DNA of 64,000 nucleotides from Rhea pennata (lineage: Eukaryota > Chordata > Aves > Rheiformes > Rheidae), in assembly GCF_028389875.1 (NCBI RefSeq), contig NC_084669.1, positions 8,455,501-8,519,500 of the forward strand. Direction: 5' to 3'. Of this stretch, positions 12,605-25,495 are shown in pieces; position 1 is the first letter of the stretch, and every line of letters starts with the position of its first letter. The notes below the pieces were generated by a model that had not been told where the DNA came from, did no database searches, and saw nothing but the letters and a program-made list of their open reading frames with translations. Position numbers and translations under genes: made by a program.

Positions 12605-15600
12605 TTCCATTTACTATTTCTTTAAAGACTCATTACCATTATCACTCATGTTCAACTAATACTAGACAAGCCCTTTTATCATAAAGGATCGATTATTCAA
12701 AGCCTTTCCATTGTAGAAAATGCAATGCCCACTAATATCCATACACATGGATCTAAGTAGTTTGAAAACCTGCTGAGTAGATCATGGGAATTACTGTCTC
12801 ATGAAGATGACCACAGCACACAGTGAGGACAGTTTCATTCTGATCTGAATAAAACTACTGGTAATTCTGTGGAAGATTTTATGAGTTCTGCCATTTGTCG
12901 TTATTTCATGTCTACAAGACCTTTTTTACAGACACACATTGTGTGCATGTGCGCATTTGAGCGTTAACGATATATTTATATATCAAAATGCCACGGTAAA
13001 AAATGCAGTCTTAGTCTGATGAAACAGATGACACTCAGCCCAACCTCTGTGGATACACACCAGGCCAACATACATTTATTCTTGAATGGAAACATATACT
13101 CTAGCTATAGTGGCTATAATGGCAGAGGAATATGACTTTTTTAAAAGCTACTAGACAAGTGTTTCTGGGTACCCACTAAATAAATTCTCTCACTTACCAG
13201 GAGGCATTGCATTAGGAATATTCTTATTGGCTTAGTTGTTTGGTTAAATTTTCAAGATTCTCTCGTACTTCCCACACTTTTTCTGTTTTCTCAATAATCA
13301 TTCACTTTTCAAATAGAGGAAAATGGACTGATCTGTGATTAATTTTCCTCATGAAATGTCCAGGATGTTGTTTGTGCTACAGACTCCTGTGCTGTAGAGC
13401 AAGTCATTTCAGGAGAAATCCAAAAGGCAGACAAAATGGAACCAAAACAGAATTCATGATCCAAAAGAATGAGCCACAAAACCTTCTCCTAACCAGGTAG
13501 AAACCTGAAATTCAACTGCCTACTTTGCAGAAGAAAAATGAGAGTCATCTGAAGTTCAATACTGTACATGGCCAGAGGTAACACATGGTGGCTGAGCTGT
13601 CTGAGCTGTTTCTTATAATAGAGCTAAGTTCATTTCAATGTCATGAAATGGCTGAATCTTGTGCCTGTATCTGATCTAGCAGGTGTGCCCAGACAATATC
13701 CAGACATCATGGACTTAAGCACAAAGCAGAACAACCATAAGCAATTGCCAAAAGGAGAAAGTACACGCATAACCTTTCATATTGAAAGGATTTTTGATTT
13801 GAATTAGAATTTTTAATACAACAAGATGACAGCACCTCAAAATCACGAAGTCTTTTTACAGGCCTCTCTTCCTGTTTGGTGCATGAGTGTATATTTTAAG
13901 TTGACACCACTCTTAGTATGAGAAGGATGTATTAAACAAAGTAAACTAACTAGGAAATTACTTTGGGCAAGTAACCCATTCATTCTTTCTTAGTGAGAGC
14001 ATTTTGTTAGAAGGGAAGACAGCCAGGAGACCAAGAGGTGCTTTTTTTACTTATGTATATAACTTCATTAAATAAGTAAAATACAAGACAGAGCTTAACA
14101 ATAACAATAAACTAAATAATGATAGTGTGGAAGTAAATAGGTACACACTAGTAGAGAGGAGATGTCACATTCTTTGTATCCGCTTTCATAATATAACCAG
14201 CATATTCTTGGTATTTAGTAATAACATCTATCAATACAGGGCTAAGAAACTCTTATTCCCAGAATAGACTTATAAATTACTTGCTGTCAGTTTGTGGGGA
14301 ATTGCAGACTATAAAAAAAGGATCTTTTACAAAATGTTCAGCCTTTCCCAATTTTTCTCATTTTGAAAAGGAAATGGCCTTAAATATTTGTGTGAAATTA
14401 TTTGTGTTCAGAGAGGCCTGCAGTGATTTTTCTATATGGTCAGGCAATTTTCCCTTCCACGTGAGATATCACTAGTTTAGTCTGTAATCCAGGCCTGTAC
14501 AACATCTAGTGCCTTTAAACTACTCAGTCTGCTGGTGGCTAAGAGATAGCACGCGCTGTTTGGTCTCTGGCTTCGAACAAACCGGGATTGACTAGGCAAC
14601 CATGTGGCACCTTAACTCCCTGCAGCACAGCTGCTGCATTCAAACGCATGTACTAGCAGCCTAGTCTGCCCCAATTTGTCCAAGTTATCCAAACACTTTG
14701 GGATACTTTTTGTCCATTCAGCTGCACAAACAAATACTCTAATGCAGAATGGACACAGTGAGGTGTTGAAGACACTGTGGTGGTAGGTTGGGATTGGTGC
14801 AATCTAACACTGATTAAATGAAACTTTTCCCTCACACCTTTTTTTTTCTAATCTCAAGCCATTCTGGAACACAGGAAACATAGGCTTTATTGATTATTTT
14901 TAAAAGCAGCTAATACGACATTATTGCACTTAGCAGGACTGTATCATCAGAATGCTAGAAATATGCAAAAGACCCAATCAGCCCCATGCACCTCGCTCAG
15001 GGCCCTAAGGCAGCACAGACAGAAACAGAAATGTGCTTATTTAACAAGTGGATGAGGAAAACTGAGATAATGGCTGATCAGAGGTGGGAGGTGACTTCTC
15101 ATTTGAAACTGCCTAAGAAATGACAGGCAGGGAATGATAAGTCATGAAGAGTCCTGAAGATGAGTAATGATATTTGAGGCAATAGGAAGTGCGTGGAGCT
15201 ATTAAAAATTATTTCTGTGATAAAACCATCTAGTCAGGAAAATGATCTGAAATGAAGGTGGTTAAGACAGCATTTGTTTAATGTGGCAGTAATTCAGAAG
15301 TAAGTCGAAGACACCTAGGGCAAGGGCTTTTGTTTTGCAGATAGCATTTTAGAGGAACTATAGAGACAGAATTTGATAAACCTAAGTAGTCTAACTGGGA
15401 GGAAACAAAGGAATCACAAGGAATATGCTTATGAAAGACCAGAAGTGAAGCAAGGGGTTGCCCTAATAAAGATGCAATATTGTATTTGAATACAAAGAAA
15501 TGGATACTCTTGTGGAAATGAAAACTAAATTACATAAAACTGGTCTGTAGGTGAGGGTTTGGGTAACCTAACCTGTTGGTGATAGGTAGTCCAAATCCTG

Positions 15601-18600
15601 GTGTACAGAAAAAAAACTTGCACTGAAGTCACATACATGGATTTTCTACAAAGAAAACAAGAAATTGAACTACATACACTTCCCTGAGATTGCTGATGCA
15701 TTACACTGTCAAAGAAAATCTTTAAATTTGAAGAGGAAAACACACCTTAAGCTGTGATGGTTTAACAAGATTGCCAGGTGTATTATTTATTACTTTGACT
15801 CTGTTCCTTGGGCTCCCTCAGAAATACAGATTTTTACAGTGATATTAAGCATATGAGTGACTCCAGGACTGAAAGAAAAAGAATTACAGTTGACTGGTGA
15901 GTCTGAAGACAAATATTCTTCTCAAATCTCTTATTGACTCACTTCAGATATTAAAACAGGCTTGGGGAATGTTTAAATTTAGATTAAACTACTAATAGCT
16001 CCTAAAGCTGCAATAGTTATCCATACTAAATTTCAATTAATAAAGCAGTCATCGCGTTTAGTCAGGAAATATATTCTTCCCACAAAATACCATAGTTAGG
16101 GGGATTAAAGCTGCTTGATATTTTCATCTGGGATGCTTAACTCTGGCAGTAGTTATAAGCAAGTAATGTGTTCTGTAAGACCATTATTTTGTTCCATTAT
16201 TGTAATTTTTGTACCTTGGACCACAAATGGTAGTTACAGAAAGCTGAGAATGTCTTTAACCATTGCAGTGCCTTTCTCAACATTCCTTATTTTATATAAA
16301 ATGATGGCAATAATTTTTTTACTATTTTTACATCAAAAATAAGGAACAAGTAATTACTACATGAATAATTTTGAGTGTAATTACATATCCTCTTCTCTGC
16401 ATTTCTTGAATCTAAGGTTAGACTCTCAAATAGGTTATCAATAGCAAAATATGTTTACATTTTTAGGAGAAAAAAATAGATTTTACAAGATACATAATAT
16501 TTCTTGTAAGCTATCAAGTGAACATAGGAAAATAACCTATAATTCATAAAAAATGTTATTTCAGGTTATTGGCAAAACAGGGTTTTGTTTTTAAGTGAAA
16601 AGTATTAAAAACACCTAAAAGGAATTAGGTGTTTAGAATTTGTTCAAAACTCATGCAGATTAATTCCTTGGTGCACTCCTACTCCATATTATACCTCATG
16701 TGTTAAAATGCAAGTAATTACACATATTTCTATAATGGGTGGTAATGTTTGAAGCATTTGGATTTTTTCACCCAAACTATTAAATTTTCAGCTTGATTAC
16801 AACTCCTTTCCATTGAATCATTTATCCATACGTTATGAAAAACATCTCTATTCTTGCAATGTTGTGCAGCAGTTTAATTTGTTTTCAAGAAAATCACTAT
16901 AAACTCATTTGCTGCTCTACAAGAATTTGGTGAATACATTAATCATGCCAGAATCTAATTTGATCTTGTAAGCCATTTCTGTAGAAGAGAAAAAAAATTT
17001 ACATGCAGTTCTAAAGAGGTGCTATTATCACTTACTTTTAGTTATACCTGGGTAAATACAAATGGAATTATAAATGGTTTTGCTTAGAAGCCTGAATCAC
17101 AGCTGTGACTCATTTGGGACAGTTTATGAACCTATCCATAGTAATTAGATACATTTGGGTTTCAGTTGTCTCCTCCAGATCAGTACACTTGAGATTACTT
17201 GTACAGCATTATTTTACTCATTGTATCTACTTTCAGTAATTTCCTTTTATTGGCATTCTGCATGCCAACCCAGGAAAGTGGAGATAGGAATACTGTAAAC
17301 ATTTGTGAATCATAGAGCTTCAGATAAAACATTTTTAAAGCTTTTTACCCAAATTCACTCTTATAGGCTGGTCACTTTAACCACTGTGGTGAAAATGAAA
17401 GCGTTACTAAACACAGTGAACACCTGCTAGACAGAGATTTATCCTTGTCATTATCAGAGTGTGCTAGACACTCCAGTAATACTGTGCTAAGCTATCAATT
17501 CTTTTCTGTATCAATAAATTAAAGATACTATGCCACAAAGTTTTCTTTTTTTTGACTCCACGTTGCAAAGAAGATAAGAAAAGGTATCTTGTAATTTCCA
17601 CAGTGTGTGATGGCCTTCAACTGTAACTGTAAACAGATGCAACAGTACTCAGATTTTTTTATGCATTTATGTATATATGCATATTTTGATGGAATTAAAT
17701 AATCAGAATAACTGCACATGTGCGTGTGCACATATGTGTGGACAAATAAGTGGGAGAAAGAGAGAAGGCGTGAGCACAAATGAGCAGTCAGAAGAACAAT
17801 TAGAAGGAGACAAAGGGAGAAGTACTCACGTAGGCTAGTTTCTCTCTAGAGAGGTCCATCATGCATCTGCAAGTGATTTAAAAGAGATCTCCTCCTGTCT
17901 CTAGAGGAAATCAAGAGTGATTAACCTCATTAGGTGAAATCTAGTCTTTGTGAATACCTCCCAAAAGTTCCATCCAGGTGATAACTAATCCTGTTAGATT
18001 TGTAGCTTTGCTGCTCTTACACTTCTTATTCCCCTCACTGCTGTTCCTCTCCTATGCAATTTATCTCTCTCCTATTAGACCTCTCTTCTACTCAAAAATA
18101 AATACACAACCTTAAATACAATAGATTTAACAGCCCAGGAGGGGCCAATTCTGTCCCCACTGAAGGTAACACAATACTACTTACTGTGCTGTGCCTTTTA
18201 CTTTTAAGGGAGAAGATCAGAGATAATCTCAAAAGATGTTTGTTGCTGTTTCTCATATTTACACCTTTATTTTGCAAGTGTTGGGTTTTTTTTTCCAGTG
18301 TCAAAAGTTTTATTTAAACCAGATAGTGATGAATATGTTCATACAAACAAATTATTACAGTGCATCAGAAATTCAGTACAACTCTAGCTTAATCAGAAGT
18401 AGGTATTCTGTCTACAGTGCTTTTCCCATAATGTATTCTAACCTGTAAATTTTGCTCTCTGAGGTTGACTAAGTACTGGAATTGTTTTCCACTTCCAACA
18501 TACTGCTGCAATATATCATAGCTTTATCCACTGTTTGGCTTGTAATTTGCTTTTGGCCACGTAACAATGCCAGTTCTTCAGTATTCTGCTGATTTCCACA

Positions 18601-20265
18601 ATTAGACATTCAGTACATCCCTAGCTACACAGCCAGCAGTCACTCTGACAAAACAAATGATCTTGGGAGTATAACACAGAATTAAGTCAACAGGACAGAA
18701 GGCATGCCCAGAATTTTCAAATATATTTTGAATATTACTAAATAAAAAGAAATGCCCTACTCTCAGTATTGGGGTGGTTCCATTAGAAAAGCTGATACAA
18801 GTTTATACAGAACACTGACTTTTCTTAATTCTAGTAGAAAGCTTGGTAAAAGGCTGAAAAGCTCAAGCCATGAAATCATTAAAAAAGAACAAAGATTTTA
18901 CACAAATGGCTCTCTCAGAATCCTGCTCAGCACTGAAAGATAATAATTATAAAGGGCATTCCATAATATACAGCTACTCATTTATATGGTTTCTTTCTGA
19001 ATCTTTCATATTACACTAAGTATGCTATACTATAACTTTAAGGAGCAAAATGACACACCTGAACCAGGTCTAATAAACCTGGTTAATGTCGTGAATATGT
19101 TCGACAAAAGGATTCCACTTCAGACATAGCTTGTTCTTAACTGGTTACATACAGTTGGTCCTGAACAGACAGTATAGATAAATATTGGTAAAAGTTATAG
19201 AAGCAGAGCATGGTTTCTGTTTGTATAACACATGTAGGTAGAGCAAATGTCTTAAATCGCAGGAAACACCAGGAATGTATATCATGGAAAATACATTAAA
19301 TACCCTGGACAAGCTTCCTAGTTTGGAGAAAAAAACCTAGAAACCTGCAATTGACAGTAGACAGAGTCACAATGGGATGTGATTCATTACACTGCTCTAT
19401 GTGCATTCACTCGCACACCAGCAGAGAACTAGCTCTTTCTCCTTTTAGGAGCTGCATCTATAAGATAGGACATATAAGAGCAGTGAACTGTTTCTGTCTT
19501 GGGATCAGATCTGGTGTAAGTCTCAGCTTGAGGAATGGGCCACTATTTTATCAAAAAAAAAAAAAAAAATAACGAGGTAAAATCTCTCACTGTTGAACCG
19601 ACTCTTGCTACTAGGTGGATTTGAAAGTTATAAGTGAAAGATGCAGGCTAGAATTTCTCATGTAGTGCTGACTTCCCTGCAAAGTCAGCTCCCAGATGTC
19701 CTCAGTGAATACAAACTTTCAGGTACTAACGAGTTATCAGAGAAGCCCTTCCTTGTCACTAGTCTCGGGAGTAAAGTGGTAGAAATGAAAACAGGGAGAA
19801 GATGATGTAGTAAGAGATAATTTTTGCTTAAGAGTATTCCATGCCATTATTCCAATGCCAGAATGCTCTTAGGCTCTGTGACAGCAAACAAATTTTAGAG
19901 CAATTCTTTGCATTGCTCTTTGCAACACTTTTATTTAAAAGCAAAGTGCTATATAAAGTACCACACCAGGTTTGTACTTCCAGGATGTAATTATAATATA
20001 ACTTTCACATTTCCAACAAGTTTTTACTATGTGATCAAGGAGAAACAAACCTTCAGTAGGACACTAGAATTCCCTCACTGCAATTTTGCTAAATCTCCCA
20101 TCTGCTTTTTAAAAGCAAAAACTATACTGACTTCTACATCCTATTTAACTGCTGACATTTCCCCTGCTATATTTTTCCCATATGCTTTTTGATCACATGT
20201 GAAAACCTTGGCTTCAATTCCCTCTCATTTCCTGATTTTCTGTATTTCAATTATACTTTAATGGC
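12605..20265. other. unique stretch, no gene supported
   Basis: About 7.7 kb of AT-rich sequence. A slightly more GC-rich patch lies near 14520-14720 with several CpG, but no exon or repeat could be assigned. Open frames at 15525-15743, 17528-17779, 18092-18448 and 19908-20192 have no recognisable domain and look like chance frames. A 17-A run at 19553-19569 has no poly(A) signal or transcript-like sequence before it. Confidence 0.5.
17713..17740. repeat. 28-nt alternating pyrimidine-purine palindromic tract
   Basis: Every base alternates between pyrimidine and purine. The tract contains two perfect 10-bp palindromes, GCACATGTGC and CACATATGTG. It is a short segment able to form Z-DNA or a cruciform; no function is implied by sequence alone. 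Confidence 0.75.
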
Positions 20266-21912
20266 TGCTAAGGGCAGCCCCCAGGAATCCTGCAGCCTGG
20301 ACGTGAGGGAGAAAGTCTGGAGAAGGGAAGACTTTCCTTTGGTTGAGGAGGATAGGATTAGAGACCTTTTGGGCAGGCTAGACATGCACAAATCCATGGG
20401 CCCGGAGGGGATGCACCCATGGGTACTGAGGGAGCTGGTGGATGTTGTTGCCAGGCCACTCTGCATCATCTTTGAAAGGTCCTGGAGAGGTGCCTGAGGA
20501 CTGGAAGAAAGCCAGTGTCACTCCAGTCTTCAGGAAGGGCAAGAAGGAGGAGCCAGGCAACTCCAGGCCGGTCAGCCTCACCTCCATCCCTGGAAAGGGG
20601 ATGGAACAGCTCCTTCTGGATGTCATCTCCAGGCATATGGAGGAAAAGGAGGTGATCAGGAGTAGCCAGCATGGATTCACCAAGGGGAAATCCTGCTTAA
20701 CCAACCTGATCGCCTTCTAGGATGGAATGACTGGCTGGGTAGATGAGGGCAGAGCAGTAGACGTTGTGTACCTTGACTTCAGCAAGGCTTTTGACACTGT
20801 CTCCCGTAATATCCTCCTAGATAAGCTCAGGAACTGTGGGTCAGACGAGTGGACAGTGAGATGGATTGACAATGGGCTGAAAGGCAGAGCTCAGAGGGTT
20901 GTCCTCAGTGGTGTGGAGTCTAGTTGGAGGCCTGTGGCTAGTGGTGTCCCCCAGGGCTCAGTACTGGGTCCCATCCTGTTCAACTTCATCAATGACCTGG
21001 ATGAGGGGACAGAGTGCCTCCTCAACAAGTTTGCAGATGATACCAAGCTGGGAGGAGTGGCTGATTCACCTGAGGGTTGTGCTGCCCTTCAGAGAGACCT
21101 GGGCAGGCTGGAGAGCTGGGCAGAGAGGAACCTCATGAGGTTCAACAAGGGCAAGTGCCGAGTCCTGCACCTAGGGAGAAATAGCCCTAGGCACCAGTAC
21201 ACATTGGAGGTTGACCTGCTGGGAAGCAGCTCTGCAGAGAAGGACCTGGGAGTGCTGGTAGATGACCAAGTTGACCATGAGCCAGCAATGTGTGCTTGTG
21301 GCCATGGAGGCCAATGGTCTCCTGGGGTGCATTAGGAAGACTGTTGCTAGAAGGTGGAGGGAGGTGGTGATGCTGCCCCTCTGCTCAGCCCTGGGGAGGC
21401 CTCATCTCGAGTACTGTGTCCAGCTCTGGGCTCCCCAGGACAAGAGAGACATGGAGCTACTGGAGAGAGTCCAGCTACAAAGATGATCAGAGGGCTGGAG
21501 CATCTGCCCTATGAGGAACGGCTGCGAGAGCTGAGCCTGTTCAGCCTGGGGAAGAGAAGACTGAGCAGGGATCTTATCAATGTGTACAAGTACCTGAAGG
21601 GAGGGTGTCAAGGGGACGGGGACAAACTCTTTTCAGTTGTCCCATGTGACAGGACAAGAGGCAATGGGCAGAAACTGAAGCACAGGAAGTTCTGCCTGAA
21701 TGTGAGGGGGAATTTCTTCCCTGAGAGAGTGACGGAGCACTGGACCAGGTTGCCCAGAGAGGTTGTGGAGTCTCCTTCTCTGGAGATCTTCAAGGCCCGC
21801 CTGGATGCAACCCTGTCTACCATGCTCTAGGTGACCCTGCTGAGCAGGGAGGTTGGACTGCATGATCTGCAGAGGTGCCTTCCAACCTTACTGATTCTTT
21901 GATTCTATGATT
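20266..21912 (+). mobile_element. CR1 LINE, 5'-truncated, best preserved copy
   Basis: A 1.65 kb CR1 non-LTR retrotransposon covering the reverse transcriptase domain to the 3' end. The 5' part of the element (ORF1 and endonuclease) is missing, the usual result of incomplete reverse transcription. The 3' end has the avian CR1 tail (GGTTGGACTGCATGATCTGC, then a pyrimidine-rich CCTTCCAACC) and closes with octamers of ATTCTRTG type near 21893-21912. It is richer in GC and CpG than its surroundings. It lies opposite in orientation to the CR1 copy 2.1 kb downstream. Damage is light compared with every other LINE in the window, so it is the youngest insertion here. No convincing target-site duplication was seen. 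Confidence 0.97.
20279..21830 (+). pseudogene. CR1 reverse transcriptase (ORF2 C-terminal part), broken
   Basis: The coding remains of the CR1 polyprotein. In order they show GPEGMHPWVLRELVDVVARP (20400-20460), [59 protein letters not shown] (motif A, with the first metal-binding Asp), [15 protein letters not shown] (motif B), FADDTKL (motif C, FADD at 21030-21041) and the CR1 C-terminal region with [28 protein letters not shown] and [14 protein letters not shown]. Breaks are a frame change near 20480, a stop (TAG, where CR1 usually has Tyr) at 20718-20720, a frame change near 21265 and another near 21480. One in-frame codon is also lost after [11 protein letters not shown] instead of the common LFNIFINDL. 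The endonuclease is absent. It cannot make a working enzyme, although the catalytic aspartates are still encoded. Confidence 0.93.
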
Positions 21913-24005
21913 CCCATTATTCTGCTGCATTATGATTTGCAACTGTAAATAATTATCCAGTTATAAAAGATAAAATATAACACTTTTTAAGCAATACCAT
22001 TAGACATCATATACTTGAGACTCTGAAGTAGCTATAAGCAAATGTTGCTTTTCATACAGAATAGGAAAGAAGACAATAATGATAAGGAAGTTCCCTGCTT
22101 AGGACCAGCTCACCAAAAGCTTGCTGCAAGCTTGGGTGAAAAGAATGGAAATGCTAAGTAATCAGTGGCAAGCTGCACCTTGTTTCTAACAGGCCATCAG
22201 ATTTTATGACTTCTATCTTAAAAGGCAATGGGGAAAAAAAGAAGTATGAATAGGATTTGCTAATGTGTCAGGTTCCGTAATAGAAAGTATTATCCCCAAA
22301 AGGGCAAGGGTCAAAGAAGAGAGGGACTTACCTAAAACTCCTGAAGGTTAGTGTTCAGACGTGTGAATATGTGGGTTGTTTTTTATCTGTTCTGTCTTGT
22401 CTGGACAAACATTTGATATAATGACAGTGGAATATTTAGGATTCCAGGCTTTTACCTATTTCATTTATCATTGCCTTTCTTGCAAATAGCCCTCTATTTT
22501 CCATTCTTATTTTTTACTTCTTCTTGTTCCATTAAGCTTGAGTTTCCAGACTACTTAACTGCCAGCAACTTTTACCAAGCCCTTGTTTTTCTCTACCCAG
22601 ACTTCCAATAATCAGGAATTCTCTTTGTGAATTTGATGATAGTTACTAAGACTTCTTTAATTCCTCTCCATATACTTTGATCTCTTTGAATTGTAACAGT
22701 CTGAGGAGATGGTGGTACAGCAGTTTTTAAAAGCTGCAAGCATCTTAATAATCATTTATATTATTTATCCTTTTCCTGACTTCTCATTTTAGTGGACAAT
22801 TTTTTCCAGGAAAAATACACACCTCCACTATTAACAAAGAGAGATAAAAATAACTGCTTACATTTGAACTTACATCTAATTATTTATTTATTCACAATCT
22901 ACTTGATCACTCAATCTATATATTGCCCACCTTATTTCATGATTTGAGCACTGTGTGTGCTTTAAGAAAAATATTTCTCTATCAAGATTTTATTAAAAGC
23001 TGAGTGCTAATGAGTACACATTTTAATGCAATTTTTCTTCTCTGATATATTTAGCTATACTTTCACTAGTTATGCTGCAAAAAGGATGGAAATTGTGTAA
23101 TTCCAATGGGATGCCCTTGCATATACATCTGTTCTCTCTGCCAGTGTCAGACATCTGCATGAAGATGATGAAGATCTGCAGAGGCTGAGACATTGTGTTT
23201 TATTAAGTCCTCTCCAAATCCATCATAATGAATTTCAAGGGGAAGAGTAGTGGTGCCAGGAATTCCTTAAAGGAACAAACAACCTTTGCAGTGAAGTACT
23301 TCATTGCTGTGCTCCAAGGCCAAAGCACAGCCGTAAGGTGTATGTGTTCATTAACTTAGAGAACAGCGTGCTCCATCTAGGATTAAGTCAGGATGCAGTC
23401 TTCCCATTTTTATCTGGCTTCCTACTCTTTCCTCTTCTATTTACCCAAGTAAAATCAACCTTTTGCTCTGAAACTTGTTTCTTGTATTCTGTATCAGCAG
23501 TTTCACCAGATCTAGACATTAAGGATCTTTTAGTGAAACAAAAGCTTAGCCATATATGAGCCCATAAAGAGGCATAAGGTAGGCAGGAGAAATATGCCCC
23601 CAGATACTGAAGTCCTGACTTAAACAAGTTGAATTTTCACATATTTCTTTTTCAAACACTAGTACTTTCAACTTGTATTTCAGAACTTTCATTTACAAAA
23701 TCAGTGCTTCCTGACCTTTCCTTAGCAGTTCAAATATGAAGACAAGAGATGGGCTGGGTGAGGAAAAATAGTATTAAAATACTGAGTACTGATACAGAGC
23801 TTATTATCTTCAACGCACTATACACAAATTAACTAATGCTTGTTAATAAGAAAAGTGATTTGGTTATTTGCCTAGGCTTAGTTCAATGATTATGTTTCCT
23901 AATACTATTATTCAATGAAAGAAGGTTTGCTATCATGTTGAAGTCAGAAGAGCTCTTCTTAAAACATAATGCACTTCACATGCATTCCCCACTGAAAATA
24001 ATTTG
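21913..24005. other. unique spacer between two CR1 copies
   Basis: About 2.1 kb of ordinary AT-rich DNA. The two overlapping open frames near 23340-23627 have no recognisable domain. Nothing else could be assigned. Confidence 0.55.
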
Positions 24006-25495
24006 ACAGAGTCACAGAATCACAGAATAGTTGAGGTTGGAAGGGGTGCCTGCAGATCATCTGGTCCAGTCCCCCTCTGCTCAAGCAGACTCACCTAGAG
24101 CATGTTACCTAGGACGATGCCAGTCAGGTTTTGAACCTCTCCAAGGATGGAGACTCCACAACCTTTCTGGCAACCTGCTCCAGTGTTCAACTACCCTCAC
24201 AGTAAAGTGCTTTTTGTGTTCAAGTGGAATTGCTTCTTGCCCTGTCACTGGGCACTACTGAGAAGAGTCTTATCCTGTCCTGTTTACAGTTTCCCATCAG
24301 GTATTTATAAGCATTGGCAAGATCCCCCTGAGCCTTCTCCTCCCGAGGCTGAACAGTCCCAGCTTTCTCAGCCTCTCCTCATATAAAAGATGTCCCACAT
24401 CCTTAATCATCCTTGTGACTCTTTGCTGGACTTTCTCCAGTAATATCTTTTTTGCACTGGTGAGCCTCAAATTGGACAGAGTACTTCGAATGTGCTCTCA
24501 TCAGTACTCAGTAGAGGGGAAGGATCACCTCCCTTGATTGCTTGGCAACATTCTTCCTAATTCGGGATACCATTGGCCTTCTTTGCCATGAAGCTCATAT
24601 TACAGGCTCATATTCATTTTGTCCACCAGGACCTCTGATCCTTCCTTCTCTGAACAGCTGCTCTTGAGCTCATTGGCCCCCAACGTCTATTGATGCAAGG
24701 GGTTATTCCTCCCCAAATGCAGGACTTTGCCCTTCCCTTTACTGAACTTAATGAGGTCACTCTCTGCCTATCTCTCCAGCCTGTTGAGGTCCTGCTGAAT
24801 AGCAGCACAACCATCTGGTGTATCAGCTGTACTTCTCAGTTTTGTGTCATTTATGAACTTGCTGAGGGTACATTCAGTCCCATCATCCATGTCATTAATG
24901 AAGCTATCAAACAGTATTGGCCCCTGTATCAACACCATGGGATACCACTTAGTGACTGGTCTCCTGCTGGACACTGTGTCGCTGATTACAACCCTCTGAG
25001 CTCAGCATTTCACTCAGTTTTCAATCCACCTTACTGACCACTTATCTAGCCTGTACTCATCAGTTTGTCTATGATGATGCTATGGCAGACAGTGCTAAAA
25101 GCCTTACTCAAATCAAGGTAAGCAATATCCACTGCTCTCTCATCCACTAAGCCAGTCATCTCACCATAGAAGGTTATCAGGTTGGTTAAGCATGATTTCC
25201 CCTTCATAAATACATGCTGACTACTCCCAATAGCCTTCCTGTCCTTCATGTTTAGAAATGGTACCCAGGCTGGATGGCTGGATCATGTCCCAGGGATCCA
25301 TGTGAGGCTGACCGGCTTGTAGTTTTCAGATCTTCCCTTTGCCCTTCTTGAAGATGGGCGTGACACTCTCTTCTAGTCCGCAGGGGCATCTCCTTATCAC
25401 CATGACCTTTCAAAGGTAATGGAGAGTGGCCCTGAAATGACATTGACCTGCTCCCTTAGCACTTGTGGGTGCATCCAATTAGGGCCCAAGCCTAT
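24006..25495 (-). mobile_element. CR1 LINE, minus strand, intermediate decay
   Basis: This is a CR1 copy reading leftward. Its 3' tail lies at 24006-24075 (CACAGAATCACAGAATAG then GAGGTTGGAAGGGG on the plus strand, the reverse of the CR1 end with repeated octamers). Its truncated 5' end is near 25495, at the GPEGMHPW region (now W-MHPQVLREQ). Minus-strand coding remnants include SSQHVFMKGKSCLTNLI with AYLDLSKAFSTVCHS (25046-25249), and GPILFDSFINDMDDGTEC with CTLSKFINDTKL (24768-24974). The FADD catalytic box has become FIND, and motif A has lost DTV (now STV). Stops and frameshifts are frequent, so it is older than the copy at 20.3 kb. It starts at nearly the same point of the CR1 consensus as that copy and is inverted to it. 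Confidence 0.95.

Noticed and set aside
20251..20704. open frames on the minus strand across the plus-strand CR1
   Set aside because: These are shadow frames of the CR1 reverse transcriptase coding sequence.
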